Below, in pieces: positions 1-6,991 of a stretch of DNA of 8,846 nucleotides. Position 1 is the stretch's first letter, and each line of letters starts with the position of its first letter. The notes beneath the pieces are model-generated. The model did not search any database. It saw only the letters and a program-made list of their open reading frames with translations, and had not been told where the DNA came from. The stretch covers positions 1 through 8,846 of the forward strand of contig CALDPW010000066.1 in assembly GCA_937911885.1 (NCBI GenBank), given 5' to 3'. A program made the position numbers and the translations under genes. The DNA comes from an uncultured Clostridia bacterium. Lineage in GTDB: Bacteria > Bacillota > Clostridia > Christensenellales > UBA1242.

Positions 1-562
1 AGGAACAACAGATATAGAATATTTATTCCCATTTGGATGGGGAGAACTTTGGGGAATTGCAGATAGAACTGATTATGATTTAAGTGTACATATGGAACAT
101 TCAAAACAAGATTTAAGATATTTAGATCCTGAAACAAACGAAAAATATGTACCATATGTTGTAGAATATTCAATTGGTGCAGACAGATTAATGCTTGCAG
201 TTTTATGTGAAGCATACGAAGAAGAACAACTTGAAAACGACACACGTGTTGTTATGCACTTCCACCCAAGCATTGCTGCTTACAAAGTTGCAGTTTTACC
301 ACTTCAAAAGAATTTGAGCGAAAAAGCTGACGAAGTTTATGCTGAACTATCTAAACACTTTATGTGCACTTACGACGAAGCTGGATCAATTGGTAAAAGA
401 TATCGTCGTCAAGATGAAATTGGAACACCTTATTGTGTAACAATTGACTTTGATACATTAGAAGATGGAACAGTTACAATTCGTGACCGTGACACAATGG
501 AACAAAAACGCTTAACTGTTAGCGAAATTGTTGAATTTGTTAAAGAAAAAATTAATTTTTAG
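1..562 (+). CDS. glyQS: Glycyl-tRNA synthetase, single-chain (alpha2) type, C-terminal part (5' truncated by the window)
   Basis: This enzyme charges tRNA-Gly with glycine in the cytoplasm. The reading frame is open from base 2 to the TAG at 560-562, giving 186 codons with the start outside the window. Visible are the FPFGWGELWGIADRTDYDL block typical of class II GlyRS, then the class II motif 3 region (VEYSIGADRLMLAVL). The C-terminal anticodon-binding domain follows, beginning near FHPSIAAYKVAVLPL. This matches the homodimeric glyQS family rather than the alpha2beta2 GlyQ/GlyS pair. The end is intact, with no frameshift. The next gene begins 11 bases downstream and its ribosome binding site starts at the last two bases of this stop codon, so the two are probably co-transcribed. 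Any leader control such as a T-box would lie upstream, outside the window. Confidence 0.95.
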   Translation, partial: GTTDIEYLFPFGWGELWGIADRTDYDLSVHMEHSKQDLRYLDPETNEKYVPYVVEYSIGADRLMLAVLCEAYEEEQLENDTRVVMHFHPSIAAYKVAVLPLQKNLSEKADEVYAELSKHFMCTYDEAGSIGKRYRRQDEIGTPYCVTIDFDTLEDGTVTIRDRDTMEQKRLTVSEIVEFVKEKINF

Positions 563-573
563 GAAGTAATAAA

Positions 574-1311
574 ATGTCAAAATGTCCTATTTGTGGTGGC
601 GAATGCGTTACCCCAAAGCAAGAAGACCTAGATTATTTAACCAACCTATTAAAATCAAACGACGAATTTGTTTTGATGGCTGCATATGATCACTTTTATT
701 CATACTGCCCTAGCTGCTATATCCCTTACGAAAAAGATTATACAGCTGGTCAACTTGAAGCTTTAAAACAAAAACAAAACGAACTAAAATCAATTTTTGA
801 AGATAATTCGTTTGTTGAATTTGATAAAAACAAATATGCATTAATTTGCGAAATGGCTGGTTATGGATATGAAATTGCTGGATTGCACGATTTTGCAGCT
901 TTGGCATATAGCGCATCATCCAACATTTTAAATGGTTGCTTGGTTAAATATATGATTGATAACAAAAGCACATTAAAATCCAATTTTGAACCTGAATTAA
1001 ACACAACTATTTTTAGTGATTTTTCAGCATACGAAAATGCTGTTAAACGCATTGATTTTCTAAAACGTCTTGCATTTGGGCACCTAACAAAAACCCAAGC
1101 AAAAAGCATTGTGTTTACATTTATTTGCATTTCACTGCTAATTGATTTAAACGATGCCGAAGGAGCAAGCCAAGCATTAGACAAATTAGAAGAACGCTAT
1201 AATCAATCCGAAAAAAATGAATGGATTGATACCGTTATTGCAATGCTTAGAAAAAAAGTTGCCGATTTAATTGAAGCAACAACAATTACTATTGATTTAG
1301 ATAAACAATAA
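574..1311 (+). CDS. Hypothetical protein, 245 aa, N-terminal split zinc-knuckle and helical C-terminal region
   Basis: I do not recognise this protein with confidence. The N-terminus has a knuckle C4-x2-C7 (plus C11) and a second knuckle C45-x2-C48, probably one zinc site split by a 37-residue helical insertion. The remainder, about residues 60-245, is predicted soluble and helical. It is rich in Ala, Leu and Lys, and the pattern AGYGYEIAGLHDFAALAY recalls TPR-like helix pairs. There is no signal peptide or clear membrane helix. The overall layout, Cys pairs followed by helical repeats, loosely resembles DUF2225-type proteins, but this is a guess. AGGAAG at 561-566 lies 7 bases before the ATG and supports this start. 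The gene sits 11 bases after glyQS and ends in a strong hairpin terminator, so it is likely the last gene of that operon. Confidence 0.85.
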   Translation: MSKCPICGGECVTPKQEDLDYLTNLLKSNDEFVLMAAYDHFYSYCPSCYIPYEKDYTAGQLEALKQKQNELKSIFEDNSFVEFDKNKYALICEMAGYGYEIAGLHDFAALAYSASSNILNGCLVKYMIDNKSTLKSNFEPELNTTIFSDFSAYENAVKRIDFLKRLAFGHLTKTQAKSIVFTFICISLLIDLNDAEGASQALDKLEERYNQSEKNEWIDTVIAMLRKKVADLIEATTITIDLDKQ

Positions 1312-1336
1312 AAAAGAACTCTGCTGAGTTCTTTTT
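1311..1336. terminator. Bidirectional rho-independent terminator between convergent genes
   Basis: An 11-bp perfect stem, AAAAAGAACTC (1311-1321) and GAGTTCTTTTT (1326-1336), encloses the loop TGCT. T-runs follow on both strands. The last base of the plus-strand stop codon and the first base of the minus-strand stop codon (1336-1338) fall within the stem arms. It therefore serves both the glyQS operon and the membrane zinc-ribbon operon. Confidence 0.9.
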
Positions 1337-1932
1337 TATTTTTCTTCATTTTGTTTTGTTTCAATTTTTGCTTGGCAATTCGGGCAGTTAACATCATCTG
1401 CCTTTAATCTGCAACCACAAAATTCACAAGTTTTGGTGCGTTTTTTATCATTAAAAGTTTCAGATTTTGGTTGAACCTTACTATAATATTCCAACACTTT
1501 TTCGGTGTGTTCAATTTTTAAATTACGACGGCTAACAATTGATCCAAGCAACACACAACTCAATCCCGAAATTGATTCGCCCAAACCAAACAGCAACACG
1601 CCAATGCGAGTAGCTTCGTTTGTATAAAAAGCAATAATTTGCGAAACACCAAAAGCAACCAAAGTTAAGCCACCAATAAACAACAATAATCCTACTGTTA
1701 AGTTAATACCTTTTGCAACAGCAAAACGTGTTGAATGTGCTTTAATAGCATAAAGCAAAACAATTGCAAGTGTTAACATGGTTAACAACATAACACCTGA
1801 AAAAACAATTTCCACAACTTTTTCTGCTGGGTTAATTGTAGGAATCCAAACAGCTAAAAACCAAACAGATCCTGCCAAAATAATTAAGGTTAAAATTGCA
1901 CAAAACGCATAATATCTTTTTCTGTTTTCCAT
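1336..1932 (-). CDS. Four-helix membrane protein with C-terminal zinc ribbon, 198 aa
   Basis: Function unknown. Four hydrophobic segments are visible at about residues 8-30, 40-62, 74-100 and 110-133. A charged linker and a C-terminal zinc ribbon follow, C169-x2-C172-x10-C183-x2-C186 (CEFCGCRLKADDVNCPNC). An even number of helices and a Lys/Arg-rich N-terminus predict that the ribbon faces the cytoplasm. The ribbon matches that of the upstream neighbour in Cys spacing and flanking residues, so the two C-termini are likely homologous. AAGGAGAG at 1939-1946 lies 6 bases before the ATG. The start codon is one base after the upstream gene's stop, which indicates translational coupling. Zinc ribbons of this kind often mediate protein or nucleic-acid contacts, but no partner can be named. 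Confidence 0.85.
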   Translation of the reverse strand: MENRKRYYAFCAILTLIILAGSVWFLAVWIPTINPAEKVVEIVFSGVMLLTMLTLAIVLLYAIKAHSTRFAVAKGINLTVGLLLFIGGLTLVAFGVSQIIAFYTNEATRIGVLLFGLGESISGLSCVLLGSIVSRRNLKIEHTEKVLEYYSKVQPKSETFNDKKRTKTCEFCGCRLKADDVNCPNCQAKIETKQNEEK

Positions 1933-1933
1933 G

Positions 1934-2326
1934 TTAATCTCTCCTTATTTTAGTAGCCCCACAATTAGGACACTTGTGTTCGTTATTTTTTAAGGAAGTT
2001 AAACAATATTCGCAAACATTGTTTAGTTCTTCTTGTTTTTTTGTTTTTTCTAATGTTTCTTTAACTAAATCGTAATAAACTTCTTCGGCAGATTGAACCG
2101 TGTTGGTTCCAACTTTTTTAATTATTACAGTTAGCGCAATTATAAACAAAAACAAAAGCGACAAACCCAAAGCAAAAAGCGCAGTAAACATTCCCACCAA
2201 CTCTTTAAATGGTTCTATATTGGCATTTAGTTTAATAACCAAAGCAAATCCCAATGCGGCAACAGCTAACACTAAAAAAGTTGTTGCAATTATAATTAAC
2301 ACTGCTCGCTGCTTTTTGTTTTGCAT
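1934..2326 (-). CDS. Two-helix membrane protein with C-terminal zinc ribbon, 130 aa
   Basis: Function unknown. The protein has two hydrophobic segments at about residues 9-31 and 41-69, then a charged, probably helical stretch at about 78-102. The C-terminal zinc ribbon is C105-x2-C108-x10-C119-x2-C122 (CEYCLTSLKNNEHKCPNC). A basic start (MQNKKQR) suggests both termini are cytoplasmic. The layout is that of its downstream neighbour with two of the four helices missing. It is the first gene of a two-gene minus-strand operon, and its stop codon is one base from the next ATG. The ribosome binding site is an unusual GGGGG, described separately. Confidence 0.85.
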   Translation of the reverse strand: MQNKKQRAVLIIIATTFLVLAVAALGFALVIKLNANIEPFKELVGMFTALFALGLSLLFLFIIALTVIIKKVGTNTVQSAEEVYYDLVKETLEKTKKQEELNNVCEYCLTSLKNNEHKCPNCGATKIRRD

Positions 2327-2330
2327 ATAA

Positions 2331-2335
2331 CCCCC
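2331..2335 (-). promoter_or_regulatory. Atypical ribosome binding site GGGGG
   Basis: On the minus strand the sequence GTTGGGGGT lies 4 bases before the ATG of the 130-aa zinc-ribbon membrane protein. It can pair with the anti-Shine-Dalgarno CCUCC if one G-U pair is allowed. The same GTTGGGGGT string precedes the membrane protein starting at 7435. Other genes in the window use ordinary AGGAG, GGAG or AAGG sites. Confidence 0.6.
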
Positions 2336-2397
2336 AACAATAGTAGTATTTTACACTTTTATAATATCAAATAATAAAAAAAATTTAAAGTTTATTA

Positions 2398-2426
2398 TTG
2401 CAAAAATTAATATATTTTACTATACT
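2398..2426 (+). promoter_or_regulatory. Promoter of the tRNA-Glu gene
   Basis: TTGCAA (2398-2403) is followed after 17 bases by TATACT (2421-2426), a good sigma-70/SigA-type pair. The expected start is near 2433, about 13 bases before the mature tRNA, which leaves a short 5' leader for RNase P to remove. Confidence 0.75.
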
Positions 2427-2445
2427 ATTAACGCAAAATAAATAT

Positions 2446-2520
2446 GGCCCTATGGTCAAGAGGTTAAGACGCCACCCTCTCACGGTGGAATCTGGGGTTC
2501 GATTCCCCATAGGGCTACCA
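2446..2520 (+). tRNA. tRNA-Glu (anticodon CUC)
   Basis: This is a 75-base cloverleaf with an encoded CCA end. The acceptor stem GGCCCTA pairs with TAGGGCT, giving a terminal G1-U72 wobble pair, and the discriminator is A at 2517. The D arm begins GTC and closes with GAC (2468-2470). The anticodon stem CCACC/GGTGG encloses the loop CTCTCAC, so the anticodon is CTC at 2479-2481, which reads GAG. The T arm is TGGGG-TTCGATT-CCCCA at 2493-2509. The overall sequence is of the familiar bacterial tRNA-Glu type. It is a stand-alone gene with its own promoter and terminator. An AT-rich genome would also be expected to encode a UUC isoacceptor, which is not in this window. Confidence 0.95.
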
Positions 2521-2524
2521 ATAA

Positions 2525-2555
2525 AAAAAGTTGAATTTTCATAATTCAACTTTTT
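2525..2555. terminator. Bidirectional terminator between the tRNA and the convergent lipoprotein gene
   Basis: A 13-bp perfect stem, AAAAAGTTGAATT (2525-2537) and AATTCAACTTTTT (2543-2555), encloses the loop TTCAT. T-rich tails lie on both strands. It begins 5 bases after the tRNA CCA and also lies 25 bases beyond the stop of the minus-strand lipoprotein gene. Confidence 0.9.
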
Positions 2556-2579
2556 CTTTTTATAGTTTTTTTAATTCTG

Positions 2580-4268
2580 TTATTCGGTTTTTATTTTGCT
2601 TGCATACACCGACCAGCCTTCGGCTTGTTTATATTGTTCAGCCAAATCAGCATTATCAACAATAATACTTTCTAGATTTGAACAACCAAAAAACAAATCA
2701 AATACAGGTTGTTCGCCTTCTTCATAATCTATAACACGGCTATCGTGTTCAATAATTATTGTTGTTAAATTTTCGGAAGTATCAAATGCTCCACTATAAA
2801 TTGTTTTAACCCAACGTGGAATTGTTATTTCATCATCATAGTTATTTGCAAAAGCCCCTTGTCCAATTATTTCAACCCTAGAACCAATAAGAACTTGTGT
2901 TGCACGGCAAGAAGCAAATGCATAATCACCAATTTCGGTAACAAATGTAGAAATTCTAATTGAATCAAGTTTGCAAGAAGTAAATGCATAGTCGCCAATT
3001 TTTCCAACAACTTTATCCATATTGCCAATTTTGGATAATTCATAACAACTGCTAAACGCACTACTACCAATTGTTGCAACATTATTTAAATTAATTTCGG
3101 TTAACTGTGTGCAATTGTTAAACGCTGCTTCGCCAATTGTTACAACATCTTGCGCTAGTGTAACTTTTGTAATGTTTGTGTGAGCAAAAGCTGCTGGTGC
3201 AACTGCTCTAACTCCCGAAATAGTAATTTCGCCAGTTAGTTTTGATCCATTAATATAAACATTGGTTGCAAAAAAGTTTGGATTTGAATGAGAATTAACA
3301 AAGTTAACTTTTAACCAATCTTGCAATGTTCCTTCGTAGTAAACGTTATATATGTTATACATTCCAGCAAACACGCCAGAGTTAAACGATGTCATATCTA
3401 GTGTTAAGTTTATTGTTGAACCTAGTTTTTGATTATTTAACCAAAGTTCATCAGCATAAACCATTGGGTTTGAATATAGGTGTTTGATAGTTTTGCTTTC
3501 ATCAAAACAAATTTTAATCCAATCAGCCAATTCTCCATTGTATTTAACAACATCTAAATTTGAACAATCTAAAAAAGCATCAGCCTCAACTTTAACAATA
3601 TTTTTGGTAAATACCAATGTTTCCATTAAGCTGTTGGCAAAACAATCTTTACCAATAACTTCAATTTTTGTTCCGTTAACAGTTTCGGGAATAGTTACAA
3701 CCGATAGTTGCTTAACATTATCAACAACCGATACAAGTTTGTTACCTTCAACATTAAACCAGTTTTCCCATTTAGCATAAACATTAATAACACCAACTGT
3801 TCCTGCATCAATTCCAGCAATTGGTGTGGTTAACTCGCTATTAGAATACCAACCAACAAAGTTATGGTTTGGTTTTGATGGACTTGCAAAAGTGTAGTTT
3901 GTTTCAATATTAAAACTTGAAGGGTTAGGATTTGTTGCTCCATCAACATTATGATAGTTAATAGCATAACCAATTGGTGTTATAATTGCATTAATCTCAA
4001 CATTTTTGCTTGGCATAACAAAACTATTTTGTTCCACTTTGGATCCATTTACTAAATAGTAATTAAGTTTGTAGCCAGTTTGTGGTTGACACTCAATATT
4101 AATTGTTTCGCCCTTTTTAGCTTCCGTTTTATCACAAGTAATAATTGCCGAGTTTTCGGGACGAATTGTTATTGAATATGTTTGATTACTGTTTGTGCAA
4201 GCAACCAGCATAATAGCCGAGCAAAGCAAAACAACAGGCATAATTAAAAGTTTGATTAATTTTTTCAT
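2580..4268 (-). CDS. Surface lipoprotein with beta modules and BspA-like leucine-rich repeats, 562 aa
   Basis: This is a predicted exported lipoprotein. The basic start (MKKLIK) and hydrophobic segment end in the lipobox LVAC, so the mature protein should begin at the lipidated Cys24. Residues 30-98 form a beta module with the pattern GYKLNYYLVNG...NSFVMP seen in bacterial surface repeat domains. Residues 99-170 match a Listeria-Bacteroides (InlB B-type) repeat ending FVGWYSNSEL...INVYAKW. Residues 171-562 are leucine-rich repeats of the BspA/LRR_5 type, with units such as IGDYAFASC, IGEAAFNNC and IGSSAFSSC. The C-terminal ending EQYKQAEGWSVYASKI is typical of that family. Two similar LRR-interrupting blocks (241-282 and 309-344) share Y-x-G-x-L-x-DW. 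Such proteins often mediate adhesion, but the ligand here is unknown. GGAG at 4277-4280 lies 8 bases before the ATG. The gene has its own promoter and terminator. Confidence 0.9.
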   Translation of the reverse strand: MKKLIKLLIMPVVLLCSAIMLVACTNSNQTYSITIRPENSAIITCDKTEAKKGETINIECQPQTGYKLNYYLVNGSKVEQNSFVMPSKNVEINAIITPIGYAINYHNVDGATNPNPSSFNIETNYTFASPSKPNHNFVGWYSNSELTTPIAGIDAGTVGVINVYAKWENWFNVEGNKLVSVVDNVKQLSVVTIPETVNGTKIEVIGKDCFANSLMETLVFTKNIVKVEADAFLDCSNLDVVKYNGELADWIKICFDESKTIKHLYSNPMVYADELWLNNQKLGSTINLTLDMTSFNSGVFAGMYNIYNVYYEGTLQDWLKVNFVNSHSNPNFFATNVYINGSKLTGEITISGVRAVAPAAFAHTNITKVTLAQDVVTIGEAAFNNCTQLTEINLNNVATIGSSAFSSCYELSKIGNMDKVVGKIGDYAFTSCKLDSIRISTFVTEIGDYAFASCRATQVLIGSRVEIIGQGAFANNYDDEITIPRWVKTIYSGAFDTSENLTTIIIEHDSRVIDYEEGEQPVFDLFFGCSNLESIIVDNADLAEQYKQAEGWSVYASKIKTE

Positions 4269-4286
4269 ATAAACATCTCCATTTTT

Positions 4287-4315
4287 ATTTTAACTTATAG
4301 TTGCTATTTAATCAA
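4287..4315 (-). promoter_or_regulatory. Promoter of the lipoprotein gene
   Basis: Read on the minus strand, TTGATT (4315-4310) and TAAAAT (4292-4287) are separated by 17 bases. The predicted start near 4280 would leave a leader of only about a dozen bases, beginning at the Shine-Dalgarno itself. It is divergent from the HAD-gene promoter in the same 123-base gap. Confidence 0.5.
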
Positions 4316-4351
4316 TAATTTGCATAATTGTTTTTTATTGAATGTTTACTA

Positions 4352-4360
4352 TGATATAAT
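4352..4360 (+). promoter_or_regulatory. Extended -10 promoter of the HAD phosphatase gene
   Basis: TGA followed by TATAAT (4355-4360) fits the extended -10 pattern TGN-TATAAT. No good -35 box lies at the normal distance, consistent with that class. Transcription would begin near 4367, downstream of the in-frame ATG at 4320. This supports ATG 4392 as the real start of the next gene. Confidence 0.6.
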
Positions 4361-4391
4361 AACACAAAATAAATTATTAAAGGATTATGTA

Positions 4392-5207
4392 ATGTATAAA
4401 GTTGTATTTTGCGATATTGATGGAACAATAAAACCTCGACACAAAAAAATTTCGAGCCGAACAGAACAAGCTGTTAAAAAACTTATTAATATTAATGTTG
4501 GTTTTGTTTTGTGCACTGGTCGCAGCAGACCAATGGCTATGGAACTAGCTAAACAAGTTGATAACTTTGGTTATATTATTTGTTCAAATGGTGCCGATGT
4601 TTATAACTATAAAACCGATATTCAAATTTTTAAGGATACCCTAAACTTAAAAGCTATTAAACGTTTGTTAAAGATATCTCAAAAAACCGATAGCGATGTT
4701 TTGATTAAATGTGGTAAAAACAACTATAAAAATCGTGATTTCGTTAGCGAATCCCCAGCCGAAATTGTAACAATAAAACAAGCTAAAAAGTTGTTTTTAG
4801 AAGGTGTTGTTCAAATTAACATTATGAACTGGAACAAACAACAAATGCTTAACATAATTAGCAAAGTTGAAAAAATGAAAGATGTTGTTATTAGCAACCG
4901 AACAAAAAGTTTTATTGATAAAAATTTTGCTGATCCTACCGACGAGCCTTTTTATATTGACGTTAACAATGTTGGATGCTCAAAAGGTTTGGGTATTTCA
5001 AAACTTACTCAATTTTTGCAAATGAGTGCCATTGACACAATTTCAATTGGCGATAGCACAAACGACCTTAGCATGTTTGAACAAAGTGGAACTGATGTTG
5101 CTGTTGAAAACTCTATTACAGAACTAAAAAACAAAGCCGACCACATAACAAAATCTAACGAAGAACATGGCGTAGCAGTGTTTTTGGAAGAATACTTTAA
5201 CTTATAA
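4392..5207 (+). CDS. Cof-type HAD-IIB family phosphatase, 271 aa
   Basis: This is a cytosolic haloacid-dehalogenase hydrolase that probably removes phosphate from small phosphorylated metabolites such as sugar phosphates or flavin precursors. The substrate cannot be read from the sequence. All core motifs are present: motif I D8-x-D10-G-T, motif II T42 in CTGR, motif III K198 in SKG, and motif IV GDSTND with D221 and D225. The region between motifs II and III, about 80-190, is the type IIB cap. The length is normal for the Cof family. AAAGGA (4379-4384) lies 7 bases before ATG 4392. The frame also opens at ATG 4320, but the extra 24 residues are not family-like and that start precedes the predicted transcription start. 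The gene is monocistronic and ends at a terminator. Confidence 0.92.
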   Translation: MYKVVFCDIDGTIKPRHKKISSRTEQAVKKLININVGFVLCTGRSRPMAMELAKQVDNFGYIICSNGADVYNYKTDIQIFKDTLNLKAIKRLLKISQKTDSDVLIKCGKNNYKNRDFVSESPAEIVTIKQAKKLFLEGVVQINIMNWNKQQMLNIISKVEKMKDVVISNRTKSFIDKNFADPTDEPFYIDVNNVGCSKGLGISKLTQFLQMSAIDTISIGDSTNDLSMFEQSGTDVAVENSITELKNKADHITKSNEEHGVAVFLEEYFNL

Positions 5208-5208
5208 C

Positions 5209-5241
5209 AAAAAAAGATAACCGTTTTGGTTATCTTTTTTT
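5209..5241. terminator. Bidirectional terminator between the HAD phosphatase and cardiolipin synthase genes
   Basis: A 14-bp perfect stem, seven A then GATAACC (5209-5222) and GGTTATC then seven T (5228-5241), encloses the loop GTTTT. It begins two bases after the plus-strand stop codon. The minus-strand stop codon (5240-5242) overlaps its far arm. Confidence 0.92.
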
Positions 5242-6766
5242 ACATTAATGGAGCAAAAAATTTAAGAATTTGCGCACTAAACTTTTCATACCACTTACGT
5301 TGTTTAACATCTCGCAATGTCATTTGATGGCTTGTGCCAATAATGTTATCAAAATCTTGCTTAATAGATGCAACTGTTTTTGAATTGTGAATAATTGCAC
5401 CACATTCAAAGTGTAAATACAAACTTCTAAAATCGAAATTTGTTGTTCCCACAATTGCTGTGTTATCATCGGTTACAACCATTTTTGCATGCATAAAGCC
5501 TGGTGAATATTCATAAATTTTTACACCAACCTTAATAAGTGGTTCGTAATAAGATCTTGTTAAGTAGAACATCCATTTTTTATCTGGAATACCAGGAGTT
5601 ATAATGCGAACATCAACACCACTTAATGCTGCTAGTTTAATGCATTCCATCAACTCTTGATCAATTACAAAATATGGAGTTGTTATGTAAATATATTTTG
5701 TTGCACTGTTAATTGCCTTCATATAAATATTTCTAGCAATTGCAGTATTGTTAATTGGGCCTGTTCCATAAGGTTGAACATACTCTTTTAATTTTGGCTG
5801 TTTATCAAATTCAACTTTATAATTTAAAATATCAACAGGTTTTTTTGTTGTAACTTGCCAACTATTTAAAAACATTGTTGTAAAGTTCCAAACAGCATCG
5901 CCAGTAACTTTGATTGCAGTATCTTTCCAAACACCAAATGGTTGTTCAATATTAGCGTATTCATCGCCAATGTTAATTCCACCAGTGTAAGCAATTTTGC
6001 CATCAATAACAACTATTTTTCTGTGGTCACGATATTGTGAAAAGCTGTTAACAGTTGGAATAATTTTGTTAAATGACACAGCATCAATTCCGTGGTTGAT
6101 TAATTTTTTGAATAATTTTTTATCGTTAAATCTATCAGCACATCCAAAGTCGTCGTAAATTAATTTAATTTCAACTCCTTCTCTGGCTTTTAATCTTAAT
6201 ATTTCAAAAAGCTTATTCCAAACTTTGCCAGGTTTTATAATAAAAAACTCTAACAAAATAAACTTTTTAGCAGCCTTAATGTCTTCAAAAAGCGAATCAA
6301 AAAATTCTTGACCATCTTTTAAGTATGATGTAGTTGTGTTATCATAAACTGGCCACTTTTCGGTTGCCATAACATATTTGCTAATGTTGTGTGATTTTTG
6401 ATCAAACTTATTTAAGTTTGCAAACACATTGTTATCTTGTTCAATAAATTTTGAACTAGAATAAGTTATGTTTTGCCAAGTTCTGCGTTGGCGTTTTGTG
6501 CCACGGCTGTGTTTTAACTGAATATATAAAGCAGTTCCAAACAAAGGCATAACCAAAATAACAACAATCCACATTATTTTGTAGGATGGGCTTTCGTTAT
6601 TGTTATTAATAAAACCAAATAGCAAAATTAATGTTAGCGCAGAAAAAATAATATAAATATAATATCCAACAAAAACTGTTACACACGCAAAAATAGCCAC
6701 ATTAATCAAAAATGTTAATGCTAGCAAAAATCTGTATGAAGCTATAAAGTTTAAAAACTTCTTCAT
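5240..6766 (-). CDS. cls: Cardiolipin synthase (phospholipase D superfamily), 508 aa
   Basis: This membrane enzyme joins two phosphatidylglycerol molecules to make cardiolipin and glycerol. The N-terminus has three hydrophobic segments at about 11-32, 34-54 and 63-83, including the PLDc_N-type region. Both catalytic HKD motifs are intact: H248-x-K250-x4-D255 followed by TGG, and H426-x-K428-x4-D433 followed by VGTTNFDFRS. The length of about 500 residues is usual for bacterial ClsA-type enzymes. AAGGG (6772-6776) lies 5 bases before the ATG. The gene stands alone between terminators. The family also includes related phosphatidyltransferases, so the exact substrate is assigned by similarity, but the domain order is that of Cls. 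Confidence 0.93.
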   Translation of the reverse strand: MKKFLNFIASYRFLLALTFLINVAIFACVTVFVGYYIYIIFSALTLILLFGFINNNNESPSYKIMWIVVILVMPLFGTALYIQLKHSRGTKRQRRTWQNITYSSSKFIEQDNNVFANLNKFDQKSHNISKYVMATEKWPVYDNTTTSYLKDGQEFFDSLFEDIKAAKKFILLEFFIIKPGKVWNKLFEILRLKAREGVEIKLIYDDFGCADRFNDKKLFKKLINHGIDAVSFNKIIPTVNSFSQYRDHRKIVVIDGKIAYTGGINIGDEYANIEQPFGVWKDTAIKVTGDAVWNFTTMFLNSWQVTTKKPVDILNYKVEFDKQPKLKEYVQPYGTGPINNTAIARNIYMKAINSATKYIYITTPYFVIDQELMECIKLAALSGVDVRIITPGIPDKKWMFYLTRSYYEPLIKVGVKIYEYSPGFMHAKMVVTDDNTAIVGTTNFDFRSLYLHFECGAIIHNSKTVASIKQDFDNIIGTSHQMTLRDVKQRKWYEKFSAQILKFFAPLM

Positions 6767-6789
6767 GTTAACCCTTGTTTTTTAATAAT

Positions 6790-6868
6790 AGTATACTCTT
6801 TTTTTAAGCAGATTATTAATTATATATACTCTACTTTATATATTAACATAAGTATATAAATATTTCAA
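6790..6868 (-). promoter_or_regulatory. Probable promoter region of cls, very AT-rich
   Basis: On the minus strand, TTGAAA (6868-6863) and TAATAT (6845-6840) are spaced by 17 bases, and a second -10-like TATACT lies at 6795-6790 with a poor -35. Which is used cannot be decided. The rest of the 6767-6991 gap is plain AT-rich sequence plus the terminator of the next gene; I see no small ORF or RNA in it. Confidence 0.4.
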
Positions 6869-6931
6869 TTAAATTATAAAATTACAACAAATTAAACAGT
6901 TTTTTATAATTGACTTTTTAAACCAAATTGC

Positions 6932-6965
6932 AAAAAAATGGTGTGTAAACTTGTTTTTTACACAC
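6932..6965 (-). terminator. Terminator of the 147-aa membrane protein gene
   Basis: On the minus strand a 9-bp stem, GTGTGTAAA (6965-6957) and TTTACACAC (6949-6941), encloses a 7-base loop. CA and seven T (6938-6932) follow, a standard rho-independent terminator 27 bases past the TAG stop. Confidence 0.85.
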
Positions 6966-6991
6966 AACATTAGTTTGCTTATTTTTTTATA

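Noticed and set aside
861..1184. Antisense open frame of about 107 codons inside the 245-aa zinc-knuckle gene
   Set aside because: It lies entirely opposite a well-supported gene, has no recognisable domain, and fits the chance frames expected opposite AT-rich coding DNA. The frames at 3484-3780 (plus) and 2867-3082 (minus) were rejected for the same reason.
2866..3090. Repeated short DNA motifs such as ...gcaaatgcataatcaccaatttc, considered as a CRISPR or direct repeat
   Set aside because: They encode the repeated IGDYAF units of the leucine-rich repeats in frame, with uneven spacing and drift, so they are protein repeats and not a CRISPR array.
3484..3780. Plus-strand open frame opposite the lipoprotein gene
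   Set aside because: It is composed of Ser/Thr/Leu-rich sequence typical of a reverse complement, has no clear ribosome binding site, and is fully covered by the lipoprotein gene.
4320..4391. Upstream in-frame ATG extending the HAD phosphatase by 24 residues
   Set aside because: The extension is not family-like, contains the -10 box, and precedes the predicted transcription start. ATG 4392 has a good Shine-Dalgarno and begins the usual MYKVVFCDIDGT.
6777..6931. AT-rich gap upstream of cls considered as an origin or RNA gene
   Set aside because: I see no DnaA-box cluster, iterons, conserved stem-loops or riboswitch-like elements. Ordinary promoter DNA explains it.
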